DNA of 64,000 nt from JACCXG01 sp963785755 (GTDB lineage: Bacteria; Acidobacteriota; Vicinamibacteria; Vicinamibacterales; 2-12-FULL-66-21): positions 1 through 64,000 of the forward strand of contig CAWAXG010000068.1 in NCBI GenBank assembly GCA_963785755.1, in the 5' to 3' direction. Positions 26,569 to 36,222 of this stretch are shown here, piece by piece. Under the pieces are notes generated by a model, which did not search any database, was not told the DNA's origin, and saw nothing but the letters and a program-made list of their open reading frames with translations. Numbering within the stretch: the stretch's first letter is position 1; every line of letters starts with the position of its first letter. A program made the position numbers and the translations under genes.

Positions 26569-29347
26569 TCACTCCAGGCGGAGCCCTTCCGGCAGCGATT
26601 CCCCGAATACGCGCGCGGCGTCCCGCCATGCGGCAGGCCGGACATGCTGCAGTTGTTCGACCGCCGCGGAATGCGATGCGGCCAGCCTGGCAACAGCCCG
26701 CTCGACGATCTCCGGAGAAACATCGCAAGCCGGGTCTCCGGTCCGCGCGCCAATCTGCGCGATCGCGTCCGCCGCGTCAGCGGTGATCTCTTTCAGTGAC
26801 AGCAGCCGATCGATCCAGCGCTCGGCGGCGGCAGCGGGCACGACTGTGTTGAGCGGTCCGTACAGCGGCGACCGCGCGCCGAGCCGGCCGATAGACCACA
26901 GCCAGCTCGCCGCGCGCGGTTCACGGCGCACGCGCTCGATCAGCTCATCGCCGATTCTGATCCGCTGGCCGGCGTCAAGGCGTTCGAGCGAAGCGAGCAG
27001 GCGCCACGACTCGCGCTCGAGCTGTGGATTCAGCCGCGGCTTCTTGCGCTGCCCGAGACCGATCGTGCCGGCGATGCGCTGGGCGAGCTCGCGCTGCTGT
27101 CCGGCGTTGAAACCGGCGCCGACGCGCTGCCACAGCACCAGCCACTCGACCTGATTCTGCACGTCTCGTGGAAACGCCAGCCCCGTCATGTAGACCTTGC
27201 GCAGCTCCGCGATCCGGAACGCATCGGTCGCGCTGCCGAATCCCGGACGGACGCAGAAACCCGTGAGATTCAGCCACCGGGATTCATGCGCGGGACTCTT
27301 GTTTCGCCCTTCCGCGGCCTCCAGCAGGACGTCGGCCAGCTGGCGGATCGCGGTCAGCGGCCAGGCCTGCTTGGCGTGACCCAGCGCCGCTTCGATCTCG
27401 GAGGTCAGCGTGTCGGGTGTTGCGCCGCTGCCAGGCCCGAAGACGTTGCGGACGAGCCCGGCCGCTCGCGTCATGGCTTCGTCAGCGATCAGCACCTCAT
27501 TCGTCTGCACGTGCTCTTCAGGCAGGTCCTGATCGTCGAGGGGATCGGATTCGAGCGCGCGAAGGCCGAACGCGAGCCGCCAGCGGTGCTCACTCGCCGT
27601 CGATTCGCACCACAGCTCCAGCGTCCCGGTTTCGGTAAAGACGACACGCAGCCGGACCCGGAGCGGCACACGCCGCGATCGCTTTCCGTATCGAAGCGCC
27701 GTCACGAGCGGACTGTGCCGCATGACATCGTCGAGCTCGCTGAAGGTCACCACTGCCCCTGCGGGATCCGATCTGCTCGTCGAGCTGTAGAGCGTAAAAG
27801 CGGACGGTTGATTGGACACGACCGTGAACTCGCGTTCGAGCTCGATGGCCGTTCCTTCCTCCGTGCCCTTCGGCATCACGCACACCGCGGTTCTGACGTC
27901 CGCGTCCTCCTCGCGACGGGCGGAGCCGGCCGCGGTCGCCGCGAGGCCGACGTAGTAGGAACGGGCGCTCCCGGCCCGGATGATCAGCCGCTTCGACGCC
28001 ACCGGATCGCGCCGCAGACGTCCGTAGAACGCCGCGCCGACCGCGACGGCGGCTTCCGGTCTCTCGTTCTCGAGCACTCTGGGCGATTCGCCGAACCACG
28101 CCGTGAGCGCCTCGAGCACCCGCTCGCGCGCGGCCGCCGGCGCGAAGAAGCCGCCGTTGAACAGGACCGCATCCGGCCGGGCCATCGATCCCGCTGCGCC
28201 CGTTCCCGCCGCGCGGGTCAGGAACGCCGCGAGATGCTTCGTGATCGCCGGTTCGGTTTCGAACGGCAACCCGAGCTCGCGAAGCCCCGGACGGCGGTCG
28301 CGAGCCGGGAGGTCGGCGGCGGCGGTGATCGGCAGAAACCCCTCGGTGAGCGTCCGGATCACATCGTCGCGCGTCATCGTCGTCGACATGCCGCCGCCCA
28401 CGACACCCCGGCCGGCTGCCAAGAATCGTGATCGCGACCTGTTCCGGACCGCCGGGCGAGAGCAACTGCTCCTTGGCGGCGCTGCATTTCCGCCGCAGCG
28501 TCTGCCGCTGAACGAGGGTCAGCTTCGCGGCCTCACCGAGCTTCTGCTCAACCAGCACAGCGAGCGCGAGATCCAGGTTGTCACCGCCGAGAAGCAGATG
28601 TTCGCCGATCGCGATCCGCTCGAAGACGAGCTCTCCCAGCCCCTCGTCAACGCGGGCGCGGATCAGGCTGAAGTCCGTCGTGCCTCCTCCGACGTCGCAG
28701 ACAAGTACGAGCGATTCGGTGCCGAACGTGGCCGATAACGCGCGGCGATGCGCGGCCAGCCACGCATACAGCGCCGCGAGCGGTTCCTCGAGCAGGGTGA
28801 GCTTCACGAACCCCGCGTCGCGCGCGGCATGGACAGTCAGCTCACGCGCTTCCTCGTCGAACGATGCTGGAACCGTGAGGACGATGTCCTGCTGCTCGAG
28901 GCGGAATGTCCCACTGGATCCGGCGTGCGCGTGGTTCCACGCGTCGCGGAGGTGTGCGAGGACGCGGGCCGAGGCGTCGACTGGTGACAGCTTCGCGACG
29001 CCGTCGGCGCCCCAGGGCAGCAGCGCCGCCGTCCGGTCCACTCGTGAGTTCGACAGCCAGGACTTTGTCGACGAGATCAGCCGGGAAGGAATGAGTGCGC
29101 CTTCTTCGCGCGCAAAGACTCCGGCGACGGTCTCCGGCGCGGGATTCCATGGAAGGCGGACGCTGCCGCCTTCGCGCTGCGCGGCGTCGGTCAGGTAGAG
29201 GAAGGATGGCAGCGTGGACCGTGACGCGGTCTCTCCGGCGGAGACGAGCTGCACCACGTCGAAGACGCGAATCGCGCCGCGCGGCTCGGACCACGCGAGC
29301 GCCGAATTGGTGGTTCCGAGATCGATGCCGATGAGGGGGTCGTGCAT
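26569..29347 (-). CDS. Divergent Hsp70-family protein with long C-terminal extension (frameshifted)
   Basis: About 925 residues across one shift. The first frame starts at ATG 29347 with the actin-like ATPase phosphate-1 loop GIDLGTTNSALAWS, then LTVPASFDEEAREL and phosphate-2 VCDVGGGTTDFSLI. Near 28415 an apparent extra C breaks the frame; the next frame continues GRGVVGGGMSTTMTRDDVI and runs to a stop at 26569. The part after residue 500 does not resemble the DnaK substrate domain and looks like the DUF3731-type extension. It is the third gene of a DUF2760-Hsp70-Hsp70 operon, 19 bp after the previous gene. Function as a specialised chaperone is inferred. Confidence 0.8.
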
Positions 29348-29366
29348 TGAGGCGACACGCGGTCGG

Positions 29367-31256
29367 TCAGCTGTCGCGCTCCCGGATGTTCAGCTCGAGC
29401 TTCCAGCGTGCGGGTTTCCTGCTCGAGCGGGACCCGGAGCCGCGCTCGACACACCAGAGCTCCAGGGTGCCGATTTCGGTGACCCGGCTCTCGAGGGTGA
29501 CCGGGACGGCGGCATCGCAATCGTCGGCCTCCACGGGCAGCGTCACCTCGAGCGGGCTCAGCTCCTCGAGCTCGTCTCCCCAGTCCTCGATCAACGCGCC
29601 AACGGCATCCGTCTTTCGAATCGTCGATGAGAGAAAGCGGAATTCGGCCGGTTCGCCGACGACCAGGCCGAAATGCCGATCGGGAATCGACGCGCTCGTG
29701 CCTTCCTCCATCCCGAACGGCACGACACACAACGCCTTGAGCGGCGCCGGCATTCCCGGGACCGCGGGCATGGCGCTCTCGATCCCGACGTAGTAGGTCC
29801 GCGGGGCGCCGCTGCGGATGCGGACACCGCGTCCGCGCCGCGCCATCCCGTAGTACGCCGCCCCCTGGGCCACGGCATGATCGAGATCCGGCGCCTCGAG
29901 AACGTGCCGGTCGTCGAGCGGATCGAAGCCTTCCTGGCGCAGCCAGTCGCTGAGCACCTCGACGACACGCCGGCGCAGCGGCTCGGCCTTCATCACGCCG
30001 CCGTTGAAGAGCACGTGCGTCGGACAGGCGAGGCCGCTCGCGCCCCGTCTGATCGCCGGTGACGTCGTGCCGCCGCTGCTCTGACGTCTTAGGAACCGCG
30101 CGAGATGCCGGGTGACGGCTGCGTCCGCCGCATACGGCAACCCGATTTCCTGGAGACCCACGCGCCGCAGACGTTCAGGCATCGCGTCGCTCGGCACCGA
30201 CGGGAAGAACCCCTCGAGCAGCACTCGATTCACGTCGTCAATCGTCAGCGTGGTCTTGATTGCGCCGCCAACGAGCCGCGACCCGCGACCCAGCAGCGTG
30301 ACCGGCCGCTCGGCCTCTTTGGGGTTCGTCAGGAGCGCTTCCTTCGCGAGCCTGGACTGATGCCACAGGCCGTGCAGCTGACCCGTGTCGACCTTGTGTC
30401 CGGCCGCTTCGAGACGCTGCTGCAGCAGACGGGCCAGCGCGAGATCCATGTTGTCGCCGCCGAGCAGGACGTGCTCGCCAACAGCGACGCGCTCGAGCGT
30501 GAGCTCACCCTCCCGCTCCGCTACCGCGATCAGACTGAAGTCCGTGGTTCCACCGCCGACATCGCAGACCAGCACCAGATCGCCGACCTTGACCCTGCGC
30601 CGCCACTTGTCGCCAAGCGCGTCCAGCCAGGCATAGAATGCCGCCTGCGGTTCTTCGAGCAGCGTGACGCGTTCGAGGCCGGCCAGCTGCGCCGCGCGTA
30701 GCGTCAGCTCTCGCGATTCCTCATCGAATGACGCCGGCACCGTGAGCAGGACATCCTGCCGGCCGAGCGACAGCGCATCATTGCCTTCCGCGACTCCAGC
30801 ATTGAACGCGGCCGCGAGATGGCGGAGGTATTCGGCCGACGCATCCAACGCTGAGACGTGCGCGACCTCAGCCGGCGCTCCCCATGGCAGGATCGGCGCC
30901 GTTCGGCTCGCGCCGCCGTACGACAGCCACGACTTCGCGGAAGCCACCAGCCGGACCGGATTCTCCGCGCCGCGCCGCCGCGCCAGCTCGCCCACGACGA
31001 ACGGCGGCGAATCCGCCCAGGGCAATGCCGTGCCGCCTTCCGGGAAATCCAGCTCACCTGGCACGTAGAGGAACGACGGCAACAGCGTCCGCGCGGCCAC
31101 TTCTCCAGGACTCACCAGCTGCGGTATGTCCTGGAGGTGCACGCGGGCGCTCTCTGCCGGCTCCGAAGCGTCGAGCCACGCGAGCGCGCAGTTGGTCGTG
31201 CCGAGATCGATTCCGACGACGTAACGTGGGGCCACGGAGGATCTACGCGACTTCAA
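29367..31256 (-). CDS. Divergent Hsp70-family protein
   Basis: 629 residues, intact. The nucleotide-binding domain shows phosphate-1 GIDLGTTNCALAWLD (residues 15-29), VLLTVPASFDEESRELTL, phosphate-2 VCDVGGGTTDFSLIA and an adenosine-site GGD-N-M-D-LAL block. The canonical DnaK beta-sandwich substrate domain and EEVD-like tail are not recognisable. The C-terminal 250 residues are beta-rich and end KLELNIRERDS. It overlaps the DUF2760 gene by 14 bp and precedes a larger Hsp70 relative by 19 bp. Unlike housekeeping DnaK it has no DnaJ or GrpE neighbour. Likely a client-specific ATPase chaperone. Confidence 0.88.
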   Translation of the reverse strand: MKSRRSSVAPRYVVGIDLGTTNCALAWLDASEPAESARVHLQDIPQLVSPGEVAARTLLPSFLYVPGELDFPEGGTALPWADSPPFVVGELARRRGAENPVRLVASAKSWLSYGGASRTAPILPWGAPAEVAHVSALDASAEYLRHLAAAFNAGVAEGNDALSLGRQDVLLTVPASFDEESRELTLRAAQLAGLERVTLLEEPQAAFYAWLDALGDKWRRRVKVGDLVLVCDVGGGTTDFSLIAVAEREGELTLERVAVGEHVLLGGDNMDLALARLLQQRLEAAGHKVDTGQLHGLWHQSRLAKEALLTNPKEAERPVTLLGRGSRLVGGAIKTTLTIDDVNRVLLEGFFPSVPSDAMPERLRRVGLQEIGLPYAADAAVTRHLARFLRRQSSGGTTSPAIRRGASGLACPTHVLFNGGVMKAEPLRRRVVEVLSDWLRQEGFDPLDDRHVLEAPDLDHAVAQGAAYYGMARRGRGVRIRSGAPRTYYVGIESAMPAVPGMPAPLKALCVVPFGMEEGTSASIPDRHFGLVVGEPAEFRFLSSTIRKTDAVGALIEDWGDELEELSPLEVTLPVEADDCDAAVPVTLESRVTEIGTLELWCVERGSGSRSSRKPARWKLELNIRERDS

Positions 31257-31770
31257 CTTCGGCGGGTGCGACGATGGTCAGGCCGGTTCCGGGGAGCGGA
31301 GGCAACTCGATCCGTGTGACTTCCCAGCCGCGGTGACGCAGCGTGCCTTGCAATGGCGGTGTGCCGGCGACGTTGCCGACGACTTTGATGCGGGCCGGAT
31401 CCGTGCCTCGATCGATCGTGACCCGGCTCCCCTCTTCGTCATCCATGACGGGGGTCAAAGTGACGTAGCGGGACATCGCCTCACGGCACCCCGAATGAAC
31501 GTCGCGGACGGCCGCGCCGATCTGGGCGTCGGGATAGGCGGCGAGATCCTCCATGAGGAAGTCGACGAGTCGCCCATCGCGCTGCAACAGCGCAAGCATC
31601 TGCGTGGCTCGATCGGAGGTGGCTGATGGTGGTGGCGCGGGTGCGGGTGCGGAGACCGGCGCGGCTTTCGGGTCGAACGCCGCGAGAATGTCGGCGGCGA
31701 TCCGTCCGTGAAAGATCAGCGAGAAAAAAGTCCTGAAGGCGTACTTCCAACGCTGGCCGTGGGAGAGCAT
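31243..31770 (-). CDS. DUF2760 domain protein
   Basis: 175 residues. The N-terminus (WKYAFRTFFSLIFHGRIA) is amphipathic. A Pro/Ala-rich linker (about residues 36-50) precedes a helical part (MLALLQRDGRLVDFLMEDL) and a beta part (GTLRHRGWEVTRIELPPL). The LLQRDGRLVDFLMED segment is characteristic of DUF2760 proteins, which are encoded beside Hsp70 relatives in several phyla. It is the first gene of the operon and overlaps the next by 14 bp. Its biochemical role is unknown; an adaptor for the adjoining Hsp70s is my inference. Confidence 0.8.
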   Translation of the reverse strand: MLSHGQRWKYAFRTFFSLIFHGRIAADILAAFDPKAAPVSAPAPAPPPSATSDRATQMLALLQRDGRLVDFLMEDLAAYPDAQIGAAVRDVHSGCREAMSRYVTLTPVMDDEEGSRVTIDRGTDPARIKVVGNVAGTPPLQGTLRHRGWEVTRIELPPLPGTGLTIVAPAEVEVA

Positions 31771-31816
31771 CCGTACGATTGTATCGTGCGCGTGTGCTCT
31801 CCCTGGCCCGGCGTAA

Positions 31817-32113
31817 TCAGCCTAAGAGTGCATCTTCCCGTCCGCCGCGCTGGCTTTCGAGAAACACACGCTTGAGCTCGACACATCGTTCAGGGGCCGT
31901 CTCTGTGTTCGAGACGACCTCCTCGTGCACGCAGGCCTCGCCCCTGAATACCTTCAAACGGGGAGGTCCCTGCGATTCGTAGTACTCACACCTCCACGGA
32001 CCTTCCCGCCAGAATGGCGAGCGCGCGGGGGCGTCCAAGCTCTGGCGGTGAACTTTCCGCAAGAGGTTCTCGACAAGGGTCTCGTGCTGACGTTCCACAT
32101 CGTAAGGGGTCAT
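31817..32113 (-). CDS. Small hypothetical protein
   Basis: 98 residues from ATG 32113 with an AAGGA ribosome binding site about ten bases upstream. The sequence is polar and charged, with FWREGPWRCEYYESQGPPRL as a striking aromatic core and a basic C-terminus (RVFLESQRGGREDALLG). It has no signal peptide or membrane helix. It lies 46 bp upstream of the DUF2760 gene on the same strand and may be cotranscribed. I do not recognise a family. Codon use is like that of its neighbours, supporting a real gene. Confidence 0.55.
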   Translation of the reverse strand: MTPYDVERQHETLVENLLRKVHRQSLDAPARSPFWREGPWRCEYYESQGPPRLKVFRGEACVHEEVVSNTETAPERCVELKRVFLESQRGGREDALLG

Positions 32114-32292
32114 GGTGAGCTGTCCTTGGATGCCTCGACTCTAACTCAAGTTGACTCTTATCGCACCCTCGTTTGACTTGCCCTTTAACGAATAGGGCGT
32201 TCACCAGTATCTGTCAAATCCCAGAACCCGCTTCATTTGCAGAGCGCTACAACTGCAGAGTCGGCTATCCACGGGTAGAGAGGCTGAGCTTC

Positions 32293-34982
32293 CTATTTGC
32301 TGCTCAGGACCTTCAGCTCATCGTTCGTCCACGGGCGGCTGCGATCCGACGTCTGCTGCCGGATTCGAGTGACCGTCGCGGCATCGACCGGGGTCCCGGC
32401 CTGTCCCCACTCACGCCGGATGTAAGTTAGGACGCTTGCGACTTGTTCGTCGGTCAGCGCGCCGCCGATTGGGGGCATCAATCCGATCGGACCCTCTTTT
32501 CCGTTCAGCAGGATCCGAACCGGGATGTCCGCGGGTGCGAGCGTCATGGCGGAACCGATCAGGCCTGGCGCGAGCTTTTCCTGCCCTCGCCCGTCGGGCT
32601 GGTGACAGGACTGACAGATGTTCTGATACACGTCCCGCCCCGCATCGAACCGGCGCTGCTCATCGGGACTCAACGGTGTGAGACCCGTGGTGTCACCCGC
32701 TTTGCCGGGCCAGGCGATGCGAGCGAGCAAAGCCGTCGCGCGCGGTGCGAGATCGTCCTGACGTCTCGCGAGCTCGGACAGCGCAGCCGGCTCTCGATTC
32801 AGCCTGAGGACCGGCCCCGTGCCGCGCCCTCCCGCATTGGTCTGCCAGCCTTCCGGGCGCGGGAACGCATACGACCCGCCGGGACCCGCGCGGCCGCCCG
32901 GGCATGTGGGGCATGGCAGCGGATTCGCGGGCGGCGGCGGCGCGCCTCGAGCACTTCTTTGAGCCGAGGAAGCGCGAAGGCATCGGGTCCGCCGAGCAGG
33001 GCCACTTCCGCACCGCGTAGAGCGGCCGATCGCTGCCACTGCGGTTGGCGATCTCCGGCCGTCAGCGAGAACAGGTCCTGTATCGCCGCGTCCTGAGCGG
33101 CGCGCACGAGCGTGGCGGCGAGCATCGTGATGGCCGCCTCGCGCTGCGGCGATTGCTCGGGCCCGGCATTGATGATTCGCTGGAGCACGGCCTGCTCCCT
33201 GCCGCGCAGTCCGCTCAGTGCCGCGTCCATGACCACCGGATCGGTCGCGTACCGATCGAGAACGGCGACGACGGCAGCGTCGCGCTTCTCTGCATTCATG
33301 GCGCCGATCGATGCCGCGAGCTGCCGCCGGACGCCCCATGACGGATCGTTGACGCGCTCCAGGATGGCGGTCTGGACTGGATGGTTCGGCTCGCCGAGCC
33401 AGCGCTCCGCTATCCGCACTGCCGCTGCCCGGACTTCTGAAGACGAGTCAGCGAAGGCTGCGACCACGAGACCGGATTCGATGGCGCCGAGCCCGTCGAG
33501 CGTCCAGAGCGCGTGCAGCCGCGTGCGCCAGTCTTTCGACCCCTCGGCCAGCTTCACGAGCGCGGGCGCAACCGAGGTCAGGCCGCGCTCGACGATCAGG
33601 CGCTGCGCAGTGTCGCGGTGCCAGCCATTGGGATGACCAAGAGCCTCGACCAGTTGCGATGGAGACGCCTTGGCGAGCGGAAGGCTCGAGTCGCGCCGCG
33701 TGCCGTCGTGGACGATCCGGTAGATGCGTCCGAGACCGGTTGGCCGTTCCAGCTCGCGGCCGAGGATCTGATCGCGCAGGTACATCGTGATCGAGATGCG
33801 GTGCTCGATGATGCCGCGATACAGATCGGCGATGTACAGAGTCCCGTCGGGTGCGTTGGAAATGAAAACGGGCCGGAAGCGTTCATCGGTCGACGCGAGG
33901 AACTCGCCCCGCTCGTATGCCTTCCGCGCTTTCAGCGTACCGTCCTCTTCCTCCAGCACGATCCGGCTCACCAGGTTGGCGGCCGGCTCCGCCACGAACA
34001 CGTTGCCATACACGTCCGCAGGAAGCCGATCTCCTCGATACACCACCGGCGCGCAGACCGATGTGAATCTCGCGAGCGATCCATCCGGACGATCGATACC
34101 GGTCTGATAGGCACGGTTGGTGCCGGGATTCGGCCGCACCGGCCACACGGTGTTCAGCTCGTAGTTGTCGTCCGCCAGTCGATCGTAGCTGCCGCGGGTT
34201 CGAAGGAGGTTCGGATTGCGCGCGTAATAGAACGTCGGCACCAGATCGACGTGCAGCGCGGATTCATTCGTATTCCGGAAGATTCGTCCGGCATCGTCGT
34301 GGGTCACGCCCCACTCGCCCCGGCGCAGCGTCGGGTGAACCTCGAACTTGCCGTTCTTCAGCCGAAACTGGATGTCCGACTGCCCCGCCGTGTACATCGT
34401 GTTGTCGATCGACCAGTGGAAGCCGTTCGCGTTGTTCTGCGGATCGACCTCGAGGCGGCCGTACCGATCGGTGACGAGCTCTTTGGAGTCCATCCGCAGA
34501 TCGCCGTTCGTATCGCGCATCAGCCAGGCATGCGGCGGCTCCCCGACCAGGACGCCGCGATCGAGCACCTTCAACGATCGCGCGAGGATCAGCTTGTCGG
34601 CGAAGATGGTCCGCTTGTCCATCCGCCCGTCGCCGTTCGTGTCTTCCAGCACGACCACGCGGCCGATCGGATCGTGTTCGCCGCCGGCGGTGATGTCGGG
34701 CATCCACCCTGGCATTTCAACCACCCACAGCCGTCCTTCCGTGTCCCAATCGAGCGCGACCGGCTCCTGAATGAGCGGCTCGCCGGCAACGAGCTCAATC
34801 CGGTATCCCGGCGGCAGATGGAACGTCTTCAGCGCCTCGTCTGGCGTCAGCGCCGGTGATTTGGGGCCTGGCTTCTGCAGTTCCGGTGGCCAGGAACGGC
34901 TTTGGGATGATTGACTCGCCGATCCCGTCGCGATGGCGACCAGGACGAGAACGCCGATGGCGTGGAGACGCGATAGGTGCAT
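32293..34982 (-). CDS. Membrane-bound-dehydrogenase-type protein: propeller, HEAT repeats, cytochrome c (frameshifted)
   Basis: Roughly 896 residues from ATG 34982. After a signal peptide (HAIGVLVLVAIATGSASQ) come LPPGYRIELVAGEPLIQEPV and WDTEGRLWVVEMPGWMPDI, which open the propeller of the PVC-type heme-binding/membrane-bound dehydrogenase family, with calcium-like DTNGDGRMDKR loops. HEAT-like repeats follow (about 490-680). A frame change near 32940, in a GC-rich repeat, is needed to reach the C-terminal cytochrome c with CQSCHQPDGRG and an LMPPIGGALTDEQ Met region. Probably a periplasmic redox enzyme oxidising a sugar or alcohol. It is divergent from an amidohydrolase, with starts 37 bp apart. 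Confidence 0.82.
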
Positions 34983-35018
34983 AGAGGCGGGCTCCCGTTT
35001 TCGTGCAGAATACTCAGC

Positions 35019-35963
35019 GTGACCGAATCGCGTCGCGAATTCCTGACCGTTTCCGGGCTGGCTGTGCTGGGCCTTGGCGTCGATTGGTCGCTGGCGCTGC
35101 ACTCGCAGTCAGTCGAGCCGATTATAGACATCCACCAGCATGTCGGTTACAGCGGCCGTGGGGATGACGCGCTGCTCGCCCATCAGCGCGCCATGGGCGC
35201 CACCACGACGATACTGCTGCCGGCCGGACGATCCGTGAACACGCCGTCGACCCACGATGGCGTCGCGAACGCGCTTCAGGCGCAGGCTCATGGCAATGAG
35301 GCCTGTGAGGCGTTCGCCAGGGCGCATCCCAAGGAATTCCTCATCGGCGCCAACGAGGTCCCCGACATCCGGGGCGCGCGGCAGGAGATCGAGCGGTTCC
35401 TCAAACGCCGAGCCGTAGTCATCGGCGAGCAGAAGTTCGGCGTCGAGTGCGATTCGCCGGCGATGCAGCGGATCTATCAGCTCGCCGAAGCCCACGACGT
35501 GCCGGTGCTGATGCACTGGCAGTTCAAGATGTACAACTACGGCTTCGAGCGCTTCCACAAGATGCTCGAGAAATACCCCAAGGTGAAGTTCATCGGCCAC
35601 GCCCAGACCTGGTGGGCGAACATCGACAGGAATCATGCCGACCAGACCGTGCTCTATCCCAAGGGACCCGTCACGCCTGGCGGGATGACCGACCGCTACC
35701 TGAGCGACTACGGCAACATGTACGGCGACCTGTCGGCAGGCTCCGGCCAGAACGCGCTGACGCGGGACGAAGCCTTCACCCGCGACTTCCTCTCACGGCA
35801 TCAGGACAAGCTGCTGTTCGGGAGCGACTGCAGTGACAGCGACGGCGGCGGACCGAAGTGCATCGGCGCGCAGACGATCGCCGTCATCCGCCGGCTCGCC
35901 GCGAACAAACAGATCGAGCGCAAGCTTTTCTACGAGAACGCCAGGAAACTATTTCGACTGTGA
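35019..35963 (+). CDS. Amidohydrolase-family protein with Tat-like signal
   Basis: 314 residues from GTG 35019, which opens TESRREFLTVSGLAVLGLG, a twin-arginine-like signal. An upstream in-frame ATG (34977) overlaps the divergent gene and is less likely. Metal-binding features of the amidohydrolase_2 fold are visible: DIHQHVGY at the start, HWQFKMYNYG, FIGHAQTWW and LLFGSDCSDSD near the end. Family members are decarboxylases, hydrolases or lactonases. Pairing with a divergent propeller-cytochrome protein suggests a catabolic context, but the substrate is unknown. Confidence 0.8.
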   Translation: MTESRREFLTVSGLAVLGLGVDWSLALHSQSVEPIIDIHQHVGYSGRGDDALLAHQRAMGATTTILLPAGRSVNTPSTHDGVANALQAQAHGNEACEAFARAHPKEFLIGANEVPDIRGARQEIERFLKRRAVVIGEQKFGVECDSPAMQRIYQLAEAHDVPVLMHWQFKMYNYGFERFHKMLEKYPKVKFIGHAQTWWANIDRNHADQTVLYPKGPVTPGGMTDRYLSDYGNMYGDLSAGSGQNALTRDEAFTRDFLSRHQDKLLFGSDCSDSDGGGPKCIGAQTIAVIRRLAANKQIERKLFYENARKLFRL

Positions 35964-35989
35964 CTGTCCCGCGAGCGACGGTGTAAGGG

Positions 35990-36014
35990 GTCCGAGGGAC
36001 GAAGTCCCCGGGAC
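35990..36014. repeat. REP-like imperfect hairpin, copy 1
   Basis: GTCCGAGGGAC and GTCCCCGGGAC flank a GAA loop; nine of eleven positions pair. It is preceded at 35971 by GCGAGCGACGGTGTAAGGG, which recurs in a near-identical form at about 36089. It lies just after the amidohydrolase stop and may also end its transcript. Confidence 0.55.
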
Positions 36015-36195
36015 AATGAGTAGCTTGGCAGCCGCGAGTGAGCGCAGCGAACGAGCCACGGGAGCGGAGCGGGGCGTGAGGGGCCCCCGCGAGCGAGCGT
36101 GTAAGGGCCCGCCTCCGCTTGTCGCGAGCTTCGTTCGACAAGCTCCGGCGAGGTCTCGCCGTAGCGCGCGGCGATTTGTGCGCGCGAAGGCGGAG

Positions 36196-36220
36196 GTCCG
36201 GGGGACGAAGTCCCCCGGAC
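36196..36220. repeat. REP-like perfect hairpin, copy 2
   Basis: GTCCGGGGGAC-GAA-GTCCCCCGGAC forms a perfect 11-bp stem with a three-base loop, two bases from the end of selO. It is a stronger copy of the hairpin at 35990-36014. The pair brackets a GC-rich, gene-free 180 bp with further short inverted segments. It may act as a bidirectional terminator between convergent genes. Confidence 0.6.
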
Positions 36221-36222
36221 TA

